NCBI RefSeq assembly: GCF_030371825.1
Contig: NZ_JAUDDM010000003.1
Strand: one strand, 5' to 3'
DNA from: Collinsella sp944321445
Lineage (GTDB): Bacteria > Actinomycetota > Coriobacteriia > Coriobacteriales > Coriobacteriaceae
Length of the DNA: 64,000 nucleotides
The notes under the pieces are model-generated. The model was not told the origin of the DNA, searched no databases, and worked only from the letters and a program-made list of their open reading frames with translations. Positions 1 through 9,058 of this stretch are shown in pieces (positions within the stretch are counted from its first letter, which is position 1; every line of letters begins with the position of its first letter). Made by a program: the position numbers and the translations under genes.

Positions 1-1
1 C

Positions 2-688
2 ATCGACATGTTCAGCGATACCCGTATCCTGAACTCGTATCTGTTCACGTTCAAGGTGGCCATCGTCGCCACGCTCGGCACGAACGTCATCTCGCTCATG
101 CTGGCCATCGGCCTTACGAGCAAGATCAAGTTCAAGAGCGCGCTGCGCGGCGTCTACTTCGTGCCCCGCATCCTGGGCGGCTTGGTCGTCGGCTACGTGT
201 TCAGCTACTTCTTCACCTACATCGTGCCCGCCATCACCGGCACCGAATCCATTCTCGCGAACCCCGACTGGGCGTGGGTGGCCATCGTGATCGTCGTGGT
301 GTGGCAGGCCTGCGCGCAGACCACCATCATCTACATCACCGGTCTGTCGTCGGTGCCCGAGGACGTCTACGAGGCGGGCAGCCTCGACGGTGCCACCGGC
401 TGGGACAAGTTCCGCTACATCACCTTCCCGCTCATCATGCCGAGCGTCACCACCAATATGGTGCTCGTGATGAAGGACATGCTGATGGTCTTCGACCAGA
501 TCGTCTCGATGACTTCCGGCGGCCCCGCCCAGTCCACCGAGTCCATCTCCTACCTCATCTACAACAACGGCCTGTCCGGCGGCCAGTTTGGCTACCAGTG
601 CGCCAACGCGGCGATCTTCTTCATCCTCATCGCAGTGGTCTCCATCCTGCAAACCAAGTTCTTGAACAGTAAGGAGGAGCAGCTCTAA
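2..688 (+). CDS. Sugar ABC transporter permease, MalF/UgpA type (5' truncated by window)
   Basis: Inner-membrane permease of a carbohydrate ABC importer. About 228 residues are visible and the frame is open to the left edge, so the true start lies outside; the first ATG seen (position 8) need not be the start, because the family is usually 290-310 residues. Several hydrophobic helices are present, and the cytoplasmic EAA loop reads EAGSLDGATGWDKFRYITFP, the contact for the ATPase. The stop overlaps the next permease start (TAATG), which indicates translational coupling. The binding protein and ATPase are not in the window. Substrate is inferred as an alpha-galactoside (melibiose, raffinose) or related oligosaccharide from the alpha-galactosidase just downstream. 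Confidence 0.93.
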   Translation: MDMFSDTRILNSYLFTFKVAIVATLGTNVISLMLAIGLTSKIKFKSALRGVYFVPRILGGLVVGYVFSYFFTYIVPAITGTESILANPDWAWVAIVIVVVWQACAQTTIIYITGLSSVPEDVYEAGSLDGATGWDKFRYITFPLIMPSVTTNMVLVMKDMLMVFDQIVSMTSGGPAQSTESISYLIYNNGLSGGQFGYQCANAAIFFILIAVVSILQTKFLNSKEEQL

Positions 689-1533
689 TGGCTAAAGATA
701 AAGTTAAAGAGCGGGTGAACTGGCCTATCACCATCCTGCTCATCATCGGCCTCATCACCATCATCTTCCCGCTGTACATGGCGGTCGTCATCGCCTTCAA
801 GGACCCCTCCGAGATGACGAACGACATCGCCGGCATCCTGTCGCTGCCGAGCTCTTGGAGCCTCGACAACTTCATCGAGGCCATCCAGGTCACGGACTTC
901 TTCAATTCGTTCTTGAATTCGTTGATCATCACCGTCGTGGCCGTCGTGGCGTCGATCCTCATCCATAGCCTCGCCGCCTACGCGATCGGCCGCAACATGG
1001 ATCACAGCAAGGTCTACAAGGCATCGTACTACTTCATCATCGCCGGCATGTACGTGCCCTTCGCGATCCTGATGATGCCGCTCGTCAAGCAGACCGCCGT
1101 GATGCACCTCGACAACATGGTCGGCGTCATGATCCTCTACATCGTGTTCTACATGCCCATGAACATGATGCTCTACACCGGCTACCTGCGTAACATCCCC
1201 ATCGCGCTCGAAGAGGCGGCGCGCATGGACGGCGCCTCCACCTGGAGCACCTATTGGAAGGTCATCTTCCCGCTCATGAAGCCCATGCACGCCACCGTCG
1301 CCGTCATCACCGGCTTGGCCGTGTGGAACGACGTCATGACCCCGCTCGTCATCATGGGCGGCCAGGGCGTGAACACGCTGCCGCTGGCGCAGATGAACTT
1401 CCAGACCGCGTTCTCGACGAATTACAACCTGGCGTTCGCGTCCTACCTGCTGGCCATGCTTCCCATGATCATCTTCTACATCGTTGCGCAGAAGCAGATC
1501 ATCGGCGGCGTCACCAACGGCGCGGTCAAGTAA
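688..1533 (+). CDS. Sugar ABC transporter permease, MalG/UgpE type
   Basis: Second permease of the same importer, 281 residues, a normal length. It has about six membrane helices and the EAA loop EEAARMDGASTWSTYWKVIF about 85 residues from the C-terminus. The start is well set: AAGGAGGAG at 671-679 and a one-base overlap with the upstream stop. It would form the heterodimeric channel with the preceding permease. A 10-bp perfect hairpin follows at 1585-1610, then an alpha-galactosidase on the same strand, so the three genes form one functional locus. Substrate assignment rests on context only. Confidence 0.95.
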   Translation: MAKDKVKERVNWPITILLIIGLITIIFPLYMAVVIAFKDPSEMTNDIAGILSLPSSWSLDNFIEAIQVTDFFNSFLNSLIITVVAVVASILIHSLAAYAIGRNMDHSKVYKASYYFIIAGMYVPFAILMMPLVKQTAVMHLDNMVGVMILYIVFYMPMNMMLYTGYLRNIPIALEEAARMDGASTWSTYWKVIFPLMKPMHATVAVITGLAVWNDVMTPLVIMGGQGVNTLPLAQMNFQTAFSTNYNLAFASYLLAMLPMIIFYIVAQKQIIGGVTNGAVK

Positions 1534-1584
1534 GCGCATTGATAAGACGATATGCACTGCTCGTGTAGCTTGTAACCCCTTTTC

Positions 1585-1610
1585 GTTGGGCCCCGATACC
1601 GGGGCCCAAC
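1585..1610 (+). terminator. GC-rich hairpin between permease and alpha-galactosidase
   Basis: Perfect 10-bp stem (GTTGGGCCCC / GGGGCCCAAC) with a 6-nt loop. No T-run follows, so it may be a weak or factor-dependent terminator, or an mRNA stabiliser that lowers expression of the downstream gene relative to the permeases. Confidence 0.5.
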
Positions 1611-1689
1611 TGCCGTAAAATACCGTCCGGCCGCGATACGGCCAACCACCCCAATACATCCCCTACTAAGAGAAACTGAGCGAGGTACG

Positions 1690-3885
1690 ATGTCGATTTG
1701 CATTGACAACGCAACGAGGACGTTCACCCTGCACACGCAAAACACGACCTATCAGATGCGGGTAGACGAATACGGCTACCTGCTCCATCTGTACTACGGC
1801 ACGCGCAGCGAAGGAACCATGGACTACCTTCCCACCTACGCGGACCGCAGTGGTTGCTGCACCTGCCCGCACGATGTGGCGACGCGCACCTATTCGCTCG
1901 ACGTGCTGCCCCAGGAGTTCCCGTTCCAGGGCAACGGCGATCTGCGCAGCACCCTGTTCGTCGTGCGCGACGGCCAGGGCACGTTCGGCTGCGACCTGCG
2001 CTATGCGCGCCACGAGGTGCGCCCCGGCAAGTACGCGCTCGCCGGGCTGCCGGCAGCCTATGCCAACGCCGATACCGACGGGGCCGAGACGCTGTCCGTC
2101 ACGCTGACGGATACCCGCCTGGGTGTTGAGGTCGAGCTGCTCTTTGGCGTGATTCCCGCCATCGACATCATCACGCGCGCCGCAGTGGTGAAGAACCTGG
2201 GCGACGCCCGCGTGACCGTCGAGAAGCTGCAGAGCGCCTGCCTGGACTTCGTCCACGGTGACTTCGACGTCATCACCTTCAACGGCCAGCACTGCATGGA
2301 GCGCAAGCCGAGCCGCCAGCAGGTGCTGCCGGGCAGCTTCAGCGTGGGCAGCCGTCGCGGCCAGTCCTCGCACCAGTACAACCCGTTCATGATCCTGTGC
2401 GACCGCAGCGCCACCGAGACCGCCGGCCGCGCCTGGTCCATGACCTTCGTGTACAGCGGCAACTTCAAGGCCGAGGTCGAGCAGACCCAGTACCAGCAGA
2501 TCCGCATGCAGATGGGCCTTTCCGACGAGCTGTTCTCCTACCCGCTGGAGCCCGGTGAGCAGCTGGTGGCGCCCGAGGTCATCATGACCTACTCCAACGC
2601 CGGCCTTGAGCGCATCTCGCACAACCTGCACCGCTGCATCCGCCGCCACGTGTGCCGCGGCGAGTGGCGCGACGCCCCGCGCCCCATCTTGGTGAACAGC
2701 TGGGAGGCGCACTACTTCAACTTCACCGGCGACGAGCTTGTACGCCTGGCGAGCAAGGCTGCTGACCTGGGCATGGATATGCTCGTCATGGATGACGGCT
2801 GGTTCGGCGCGCGCCACGACGACTTCCGCTCGCTCGGTGACTGGACCGTCAACGAGGAGAAGCTCGGAGGAACGCTGGGCGAGCTCATCGAGCGCATCAA
2901 CGCGACGGGCGTGAAGTTCGGCATCTGGGTCGAGCCCGAGATGGTCAACGAGAACAGCGACCTGTTCCGCGCGCACCCCGACTGGGCGCTCGCCATCCCC
3001 GGCAAGGAGCCGGCGCTCGGCCGCGACCAGCTGGTGCTCGACTTCTCGCGCCCCGAGGTCCGCGACAACATCTTCGACCAGCTGTGTGCCGTGCTCGACC
3101 AGGGCAACATCGAGTACCTCAAGTGGGACTTCAACCGCAGCCTGGTAGACGTGTACTCCCGCGCCGCAAATGACCAGGGCCGCGTGGTCTACGACTACTA
3201 CCTGGGTCTCTATGACATGCTCGAGCGTCTGGTCCAGCGCTATCCGCACCTGCTCATCGAGGGCTGCGCCGCGGGCGGCGGGCGCTTCGATGCAGGCTGG
3301 TTCCACTACGCCCCGCAGTTCTGGACGAGCGACAATACCGATGGCCACGACCGCATGACCATCCAGTACGGCAGCTCATTCGGCTACCCCTGCTCCGTGA
3401 TGGGCGCGCACGTGTCGGCCTGTCCCAACGAGGTCAACGGCCGCACCGTGTCGCTTTCTGCCCGCGGGCTCATCGCCATGGCGGGCGGCGGCTTTGGCTA
3501 CGAGCTCGACCTGCTGGAGCTTCCCGAGCGCGCCTGCGAGATCATCCGCAACCAGGTTGAGCAGTTCCATTCCATGGAGCAGCTGGTGCGCGAGGGCATG
3601 TACTACCGCCTGACGAACCCCATGACCGACGACCTGTACGCGTGGGAGTTCGTGGCGGAGGACGGCAGCGAGGCCATCGTGAACGTCGTGGTCGCCAAGG
3701 CCGAGGGCTACGGCGAGGCCAAGTACGTCACGCCGCGCGGCCTGACGAGCGGCGCGCTGTACCGCGAGGCGGGCTCCGGACGCGTCTTTGCCGCCGACGC
3801 CCTCATGGACATGGGCCTGCCCATGCCGGTGAGCTCGGCGCTCTACATGAGCCGCAGCTACCGCTTCGAGCGCGTGGAGGCTTAA
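1690..3885 (+). CDS. aga: Alpha-galactosidase, GH36
   Basis: Retaining alpha-galactosidase that removes terminal alpha-1,6-galactose from melibiose, raffinose or similar oligosaccharides. At 731 residues it matches the long GH36 group. The catalytic nucleophile motif LKWDFNRS places Asp480, and the acid/base region FWTSDNTDG places Asp548, a spacing typical of this family. DDGWFGAR near residues 367-374 is another conserved substrate-site segment. There is no signal peptide, so the enzyme is cytoplasmic and acts after uptake by the neighbouring ABC permeases. Start chosen at ATG 1690 with a purine-rich site GAGCGAGG. A strong terminator at 3921-3953 closes the unit. Released galactose would enter through GalK/GalT encoded next door. 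Confidence 0.95.
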   Translation: MSICIDNATRTFTLHTQNTTYQMRVDEYGYLLHLYYGTRSEGTMDYLPTYADRSGCCTCPHDVATRTYSLDVLPQEFPFQGNGDLRSTLFVVRDGQGTFGCDLRYARHEVRPGKYALAGLPAAYANADTDGAETLSVTLTDTRLGVEVELLFGVIPAIDIITRAAVVKNLGDARVTVEKLQSACLDFVHGDFDVITFNGQHCMERKPSRQQVLPGSFSVGSRRGQSSHQYNPFMILCDRSATETAGRAWSMTFVYSGNFKAEVEQTQYQQIRMQMGLSDELFSYPLEPGEQLVAPEVIMTYSNAGLERISHNLHRCIRRHVCRGEWRDAPRPILVNSWEAHYFNFTGDELVRLASKAADLGMDMLVMDDGWFGARHDDFRSLGDWTVNEEKLGGTLGELIERINATGVKFGIWVEPEMVNENSDLFRAHPDWALAIPGKEPALGRDQLVLDFSRPEVRDNIFDQLCAVLDQGNIEYLKWDFNRSLVDVYSRAANDQGRVVYDYYLGLYDMLERLVQRYPHLLIEGCAAGGGRFDAGWFHYAPQFWTSDNTDGHDRMTIQYGSSFGYPCSVMGAHVSACPNEVNGRTVSLSARGLIAMAGGGFGYELDLLELPERACEIIRNQVEQFHSMEQLVREGMYYRLTNPMTDDLYAWEFVAEDGSEAIVNVVVAKAEGYGEAKYVTPRGLTSGALYREAGSGRVFAADALMDMGLPMPVSSALYMSRSYRFERVEA

Positions 3886-3920
3886 CAGCGGCTTTGCGCC
3901 CAGTGCCCAACGACGCAATC

Positions 3921-3953
3921 GCCCCTCTTGGCTTTGGCCAAGAGGGGCTTTTT
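3921..3953 (+). terminator. Rho-independent terminator after alpha-galactosidase
   Basis: Perfect 12-bp stem (GCCCCTCTTGGC / GCCAAGAGGGGC), 4-nt loop TTTG, followed by five T. It ends the plus-strand sugar locus. Confidence 0.93.
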
Positions 3954-3998
3954 CATGGGAACGTGTTGCGGCATGAGCCCGCTACCTTGAGCTTCACA

Positions 3999-4109
3999 TC
4001 AAGCCGTCGCGCCCGCAGAAGCCGCCTTCGCGCCGGCCTGCGCCGCCACGCGCACCCGATCGAGGTAGCCGCCGCGATACAGCAGGCACAGGGCGCGATC
4101 GGGCGCCAT
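3999..4109 (-). other. Possible small or decayed ORF downstream of galT
   Basis: The 370-nt gap between the alpha-galactosidase and galT holds an open minus-strand frame of 36 codons from ATG 4109. It has coding-like composition (MAPDRALCLLYRGGYLDRVR at the start) and stays open further upstream until a stop just beyond. There is no convincing ribosome site and no recognised homology. It could be the tail of a degraded gene, a small protein, or chance in GC-rich DNA. Apart from the two flanking terminators nothing else was seen in this gap. Confidence 0.2.
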
Positions 4110-4252
4110 GACGTCATCGGGAGTCGTCTTTTCGTTTGCGATACCGCTTGCTTTACACCTTTACGCTACCATGAACCGAACGCCGCGCTCCAGACATCTC
4201 GCGCGAGGAACCTGTGTTTCGCGCCAACGGTCCCATCTTATCCCCTCGCGAT

Positions 4253-4286
4253 AAAAAAGCCCCGTGCCGGGGCATCGGCACGGGGC
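4253..4286 (-). terminator. Rho-independent terminator after galT
   Basis: Read on the minus strand: 11-bp perfect stem GCCCCGTGCCG / CGGCACGGGGC with a 6-nt loop, then six T. It ends the galK-galT operon. Confidence 0.93.
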
Positions 4287-4323
4287 GCGCAGGAGAGAAA
4301 TCGTAGGTGTTCGCGCAGATGCG

Positions 4324-5994
4324 CTACAGGGCGGCGAGGAACCGATCCTGAGCGGCGCGACCGGCATCGTCCCACTTGAAGACGCCGGCATCGGCAAGCA
4401 CGTGGCCAAAGACATCGCTCACGCCGTCGCGAATGATCTGCTCGGCGGTGTCCTCGGCGAGATCGGGATGCGCTGCTGCAAGTTCAAGCGCCCAAGCGGC
4501 ATGCGATGCCGTCAGCGGGTCGGCTTCCAGCTCCTCCGCAAGAGCACCGGAATCGGCATCGCCAGCGTGCGCCAGCAGGTGCACGCGCACCGCCGCAAGC
4601 TCATCGACCAGGCGCGGCGGCAAAATTGCCAGACCCATGACCTCGATGAGGCCGATGTTCTCCTTCTTGATGTGATGCCACTCGGCATGCGGGTGGAACA
4701 CGCCCAGGGGATGCTCGTCGGTGGTGATGTTGCAGCGCAGGGCCAGGTAGAGCACGTAGGAGCCATCGACCTTACAGGCGACCGGCGTGATGGTGTTGCG
4801 GCGAACCGTCTCGCCGTCCTCAACGGTCTGAGCGATGACGCCCGCCTCCTCGTGCGTGTAGCTGCGCCATACCTCGAGCACGTGCGCGGCGGCGTCGAGC
4901 AGCTGCTCGCGATCGGCGCTCGTGAGGCGCAGCACGCTCATGGGCCAGCGCACGACCTCGCAAGCCACGCCGTCGAAGCCTGCAAGCTCGAACGTCTTGG
5001 CGGCGGGCGCCTTCATCATGGGGAAGACGTGACGGCCGCCCTGGAAGTGGTCGTGCGAGAGGATGGACCCGCCCACGATGGGCAAGTCGGCGTTGGAGCC
5101 CACGAAGTAGTGGCCGAACAGGTCGACGAAATCGAGCAGGCGGCTCATATTCTCGCGGTCCACATGCATGAGGCGGTGCTCGGCGCTCATAGCGATGCAG
5201 TGCTCGTTGAAGTACGCATACGGGCTGTACTGCAGGCCCCAGTGCTCCCCGCCCAGCGTGATGGGCAGGATGCGCAGGTTCTGACGGGCGGGGTGCGCGC
5301 CGTGCGGGGCACCCGCGCCACGGCCGTGGTAGCCCTCGTTTTCCATACAGAGCTGGCAGGCGGGGTACACATCCCCCGTGTCCTTGACCGCACCGGCGGC
5401 CGCGATAGCCTTGGGGTCCTTCTCCGGCTTGGAGAGGTTGATGGTGATCTCGAGCTCGCCCCACTCCGTTGCCGAGGTCCAGGCGATGTTCTTCGCGATG
5501 GCGGCCTTGCGCACGTAGCGGCTGTCGCAGCTCATCTTGTAGAACCAGTCGGTCGCCGCCTTGGCGCCGAAGCTGCGATAGAGCGTGGCGAAGGTGCGCT
5601 CGACCTCGGAGGGACGCGGCATGAGGATGTTCATCACGCGCGTGGCGATGCGGTCGGCGCCCGACGGCGTGTCCTCCTCGCAGCCGTTGGCAACGCCCGC
5701 TGCCGCGATGCGCTCGATGGTGCCTTCAAGGTCGAAGGCGTCGTCACCCGTGGCCACGTTGGGCACCGGGGCCTCGCCCGTAAGGTCAGAGGTCGGCGCG
5801 GTCGCGTAGGCGGCCGCCAGGTACACCTCGGTATGCGGAGCGGCAGGGCCCGGGGCACCTACGGCCTCGAGCACGCTGTTATGCGCCCACACGGCATCGG
5901 CCGGCGCCACCAGGCCGCAGCGGATGGCGTAGCGTACGAGCGCCTCGATGTCGGCCGCGAGCGCCGCGGCGTCGTAGGTCTTCTCTACAGCCAT
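4324..5994 (-). CDS. galT: UDP-glucose--hexose-1-phosphate uridylyltransferase, class II
   Basis: Transfers UMP from UDP-glucose to galactose-1-phosphate in the Leloir pathway. At 556 residues it is the longer class II form found in Gram-positive bacteria. Catalytic motif SHDHFQGG carries the nucleophilic His316 followed by Gln318. The region YPACQLCMENEGYHGR near residue 200 is also typical of the family. The start at ATG 5994 overlaps the end of galK by 10 nt, so the two genes are co-translated. No galE (epimerase) is in the window and it must be supplied elsewhere. Confidence 0.96.
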   Translation of the reverse strand: MAVEKTYDAAALAADIEALVRYAIRCGLVAPADAVWAHNSVLEAVGAPGPAAPHTEVYLAAAYATAPTSDLTGEAPVPNVATGDDAFDLEGTIERIAAAGVANGCEEDTPSGADRIATRVMNILMPRPSEVERTFATLYRSFGAKAATDWFYKMSCDSRYVRKAAIAKNIAWTSATEWGELEITINLSKPEKDPKAIAAAGAVKDTGDVYPACQLCMENEGYHGRGAGAPHGAHPARQNLRILPITLGGEHWGLQYSPYAYFNEHCIAMSAEHRLMHVDRENMSRLLDFVDLFGHYFVGSNADLPIVGGSILSHDHFQGGRHVFPMMKAPAAKTFELAGFDGVACEVVRWPMSVLRLTSADREQLLDAAAHVLEVWRSYTHEEAGVIAQTVEDGETVRRNTITPVACKVDGSYVLYLALRCNITTDEHPLGVFHPHAEWHHIKKENIGLIEVMGLAILPPRLVDELAAVRVHLLAHAGDADSGALAEELEADPLTASHAAWALELAAAHPDLAEDTAEQIIRDGVSDVFGHVLADAGVFKWDDAGRAAQDRFLAAL

Positions 5995-7169
5995 GCTGCG
6001 TACGCCCCCTCGGATGCGATGCGGTACACGCGGCAGTTACCCGCACCGAGCCAGCCGTCCATGCCGGACACGAAGGTATCGACCCTGTCGAGCGGCACGA
6101 ACGCCTGGATGGAACCGCCGAAGCCGCCACCGTGGATGCGCACGGCGCCCTCGTCGCCCAGCAGGTGCTCGGCAAGCGCCAGGGCAACCATGGCGGGCTG
6201 GTCGTTGCCGCCGTTCGCGACGTTTTGCAGGTACATGCCCGAGCTGGCTCCGGAGCGGCGGGTGAGGTCGAGGAAGGTGTCGATATCGCCCGCACACAGC
6301 GCATCCCAGCGCTCGATCACGAGGCGGTTCTCGATGTAGTAGTGCAGCGCGCGCAGCACCGGGCGGTCGCCCAGCTTGGCGCGCAAGTCCACGACGCGCT
6401 CGTCGAACTGCTCGACGGGAACCTCGCACAGGCGGGTCTTGCCGAACTCGGCGGCCACAGCCTGCATCTCACCGGGAACAGCGGCGTAGTCGGCCGTGCT
6501 CACGCTGTGATCGGTGCCCATGTAGGCCAGGCAGAGCGCATAGCCCTTGTCGGCGAAGTCGAAGTCGAGCTTCTCGGACACGGGGTTCGCCGGATCCTCG
6601 AAGTTGATGTGCGCGATGCCGCCGAGCGCTTCGGAGAGCTGGTCCATAAGGCCGCAGGGCTTGCCGAAGTACACGTTCTCGGCCCGCTGGGCCGCCTGCG
6701 CCATGGCGGTGGGGGTCACCGGGTCGCCGGGCCACAGCGTCTCCATGACGCGGCCGACAGCGAGCTCGAGCGCCGCGGAGGAAGAAAGACCGGAGCCACC
6801 GGGGATATCGCTGTCCATAACCAGGTCGAAGCCCTGCACCTCGCGACCGGTGGCGGCAAGGTCGGCAGCCATGCCGCGCACGAGACCGGCGGTGCTCACC
6901 TTCTCGTCCTCACGCGGGGTGAGGTCGGACAGGTCGATCTCGAAGGGCTCATAGCCCGCGCTCGCAACGCGCGCGGTCATGGTACCGTTCAGTGCCGCGA
7001 CGCCCTCGATGGACACGTCGAGCGCGCCCGCAACCACATGGCCGCCCTCGTGGTCGGTGTGGTTGCCCGCGATCTCGCTGCGTGCGGGAGCGTGCACGTG
7101 AGCAAGCTCGCGACCTTCTCCGAATTGCTCGGAGAAGCGATCGATAAGTTCAGATACGGCAGTGCCCAT
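5985..7169 (-). CDS. galK: Galactokinase (GHMP family)
   Basis: ATP-dependent phosphorylation of galactose to galactose-1-phosphate. 394 residues, normal length. The N-terminal galactose-binding signature is the variant ARSEIAGNHTDHEGG (about residues 29-43) rather than the classical GRINLIGEHTDY. The GHMP ATP loop IPGGSGLSSSAA lies at about residues 123-134, and GGGFGGSIQAF near the C-terminus is the third motif. Start chosen at ATG 7169 because GAGAGGAG sits 5 nt upstream; longer in-frame extensions would run into the promoter region. First gene of a galK-galT operon, divergent from a DeoR regulator. Confidence 0.95.
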   Translation of the reverse strand: MGTAVSELIDRFSEQFGEGRELAHVHAPARSEIAGNHTDHEGGHVVAGALDVSIEGVAALNGTMTARVASAGYEPFEIDLSDLTPREDEKVSTAGLVRGMAADLAATGREVQGFDLVMDSDIPGGSGLSSSAALELAVGRVMETLWPGDPVTPTAMAQAAQRAENVYFGKPCGLMDQLSEALGGIAHINFEDPANPVSEKLDFDFADKGYALCLAYMGTDHSVSTADYAAVPGEMQAVAAEFGKTRLCEVPVEQFDERVVDLRAKLGDRPVLRALHYYIENRLVIERWDALCAGDIDTFLDLTRRSGASSGMYLQNVANGGNDQPAMVALALAEHLLGDEGAVRIHGGGFGGSIQAFVPLDRVDTFVSGMDGWLGAGNCRVYRIASEGAYAAWL

Positions 7170-7532
7170 GGATACTCCTCTCACGATAGGCGCGCGGGAC
7201 CTGCACGGGTGGCAGCGCGCGGCCATCGACTCTCCTGCTGTTCTGTTCGGAACTGAAAGAGTTTGATAACTCGTCTGTGAATGTACCATACCGCGCGCGA
7301 ACGGCGGCAAACGCGTCGGCGCGCGGGGGCGTCCCAGCTGAGCACTTTGGTATATTTCTCCATTCATACGTTATCTACCTGCGTATTTGTATTGCTTTTG
7401 GCACACGGCGAAGAAAAAAGTCGCACATTGGAACATACACACTTTGAACGAACGTGTCACGCAGATGAAGAGATGCCGTTCGCGCCCGACAATCGACCGT
7501 TTACCCGAATCTTGCGCGAGTTTGTTTAAGTA

Positions 7533-7575
7533 TGTTCAAATGCCCATGATGGAGCGGCAGCGTTGCATTTGAATA
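7533..7575. promoter_or_regulatory. Inverted TTTGAA-type repeat, candidate DeoR operator
   Basis: TGTTCAAATG (7533-7542) and CATTTGAATA (7566-7575) form an inverted pair matching at 9 of 10 positions, ending about 38 nt before the DeoR start. A third similar half site, ACTTTGAACG, occurs at 7441-7450. The 443-nt galK/deoR intergenic region must hold both divergent promoters and is more AT-rich than its surroundings. Assignment as the regulator's binding site is inference. Confidence 0.45.
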
Positions 7576-7612
7576 CTCGCAGGCGATGCCGTCACGAACC
7601 AAGGGGGCAGCC

Positions 7613-8398
7613 ATGCTCAAGGCAGAACGACAAGAGCAGATCGTACAGCGCCTAATCGCTCACGGCACGGAGTCGGTGGGGGCCATCGCCCGCGCGCTCG
7701 ATGTGTCCGAGATGACCGTTCGGCGCGACCTCGAAGAGCTGGCCGACCGCGGCATCGTCGAGCGCGTCTACGGCGGCGCGCGCATGCCGAGCGCCCTCAA
7801 GGAATCGTATTCATCCGACGGCATCCCGCTTCTGCGCGAATACTCCCATGTTGAGAAGCGCCGCCTGCACACCGAAGAGAAGCGGCGGGTCGCCAACCGC
7901 GCCGCCCAGCTCGTGAAGCCCGACGACACGGTGTTTCTGGGCGCGGGCACCACGGTCGAATACATGGTGCGCTACCTGCCCGATGCGCATCTGCGCGTCA
8001 TCACCAACAGCATTTCGGTGTTCAAACTCTTGGAGCACAACGAGCAGTGCGAACTGTACCTAGTGGGAGGTCTGTACCGTCAGCAAACCGGCTGTTTTGT
8101 GGGCGGCATGGCGGAGGAGGCGGTCGCTCCTCTGGGCATCGACAAGGCCTTCATCGGCACCAATGGCATCTCGAACGGCTCGCTGTTCACCTCGGACATC
8201 GACGAGGGACGCATCCAGCGCCTGGTGCTCAACAAGGCGCAGGAGCGCTACGCGGTCTGCGACATGAGCAAGGTGGGGCGGCGTGACTTCTACGGCTTCT
8301 ACCCCATCAGCCGCCTCACGGCGCTCATCTGCGACGCAAGCATCGACCCGGCAGCTGCCCAAGACCTCTCCGAGCAGGTCGAGCTCATCAAAGCATAA
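7613..8398 (+). CDS. DeoR/GlpR-family sugar-operon transcriptional regulator
   Basis: 261-residue DNA-binding regulator. The N-terminal helix-turn-helix (about residues 5-55) contains VSEMTVRRDLEEL, the DeoR signature, and the C-terminal part is the phosphosugar-sensing DeoR-C domain with VFLGAGTT and the ITNS motif. Start at ATG 7613 is supported by AAGGGGG at 7601-7607; an upstream in-frame ATG (7586) lacks such a site. Divergent to galK, so it probably controls galKT and perhaps the alpha-galactoside locus in response to a galactose-derived phosphosugar. It runs convergently into the phosphoesterase gene with a gap of only 12 nt and no visible terminator. Confidence 0.88.
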   Translation: MLKAERQEQIVQRLIAHGTESVGAIARALDVSEMTVRRDLEELADRGIVERVYGGARMPSALKESYSSDGIPLLREYSHVEKRRLHTEEKRRVANRAAQLVKPDDTVFLGAGTTVEYMVRYLPDAHLRVITNSISVFKLLEHNEQCELYLVGGLYRQQTGCFVGGMAEEAVAPLGIDKAFIGTNGISNGSLFTSDIDEGRIQRLVLNKAQERYAVCDMSKVGRRDFYGFYPISRLTALICDASIDPAAAQDLSEQVELIKA

Positions 8399-8410
8399 GC
8401 GAGCTGCCCC

Positions 8411-9058
8411 TTAAATGGTGGGGATGAGCAGCGGCTCGCGCTTGCCCCGCTGCGGGAACACATCGTCGGGAATGTCGAGAATCTGCGCCCCGCATGCGTT
8501 CACGACGGTCGTGCCGCACGGGTGCTTGCGCACGCGCTCCACCCTCCCATAATTCATGTGGATGTGCCCGTGGAACATGAACGCCGGCTTGAGCTTGTCC
8601 ACGTAGTAGTCAAACGACTCGAACCCCCGGTGCGGCAAATCTTCCATATCACCGAAACCCCGTATGGGCGCATGCGTGACCAGAATGTCCACGCCGCCGG
8701 TGGCGCGCGCGAGCAGTGCGAGCTTGCCCATGCGGCGGCGCATCTCCTTTTCCGTAAAGCCGAAGACGCGCTCGTTGTACTTGATCGACCCGCCAACGCC
8801 CATGATGCGCACACCCTTGTAGTCGCGCAGCTGCCCTTCGATAGAGATGCAGCCCTGGGGCGGGTGCGCCACGTAACCCATGTCGTGATTGCCCCACACG
8901 TAGACGAGCGGGACGTTTGCCATGGTCACCACGTGCTCCAGGTAGCGCGCCGGAAGATCGCCGCACGAAATGATGAGCTCGACGCCCTCCATGCGCTCGC
9001 GGTCGTAGTAATCTTCCAGCCACGCTTCCTCAACGTCGGCGATGACGAGGATCTTCAT
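8411..9058 (-). CDS. Metallophosphoesterase, calcineurin-like fold
   Basis: 215 residues. The metallophosphoesterase motifs appear in order: VIADVEEAW (a variant first motif with Asp but not the usual DxH), CGDLPARY, VWGNHDMG, THAP and FHGHIHMNYG. These give the two-metal centre, although the first motif is unusual because the normal His is absent. Likely a cytoplasmic phosphodiesterase or phosphatase; substrate unknown. Its ATG (9058) overlaps the stop of the upstream ParB-like/BMP gene as ATGA, so the two are translationally coupled and probably act together. Confidence 0.85.
   Translation of the reverse strand: MKILVIADVEEAWLEDYYDRERMEGVELIISCGDLPARYLEHVVTMANVPLVYVWGNHDMGYVAHPPQGCISIEGQLRDYKGVRIMGVGGSIKYNERVFGFTEKEMRRRMGKLALLARATGGVDILVTHAPIRGFGDMEDLPHRGFESFDYYVDKLKPAFMFHGHIHMNYGRVERVRKHPCGTTVVNACGAQILDIPDDVFPQRGKREPLLIPTI

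Noticed and set aside
4264..6339. 691-codon plus-strand open frame across galT and galK
   Set aside because: It lies antisense to two well-identified genes with conserved motifs, has a composition typical of frame shadows in GC-rich DNA, and lacks a ribosome site.
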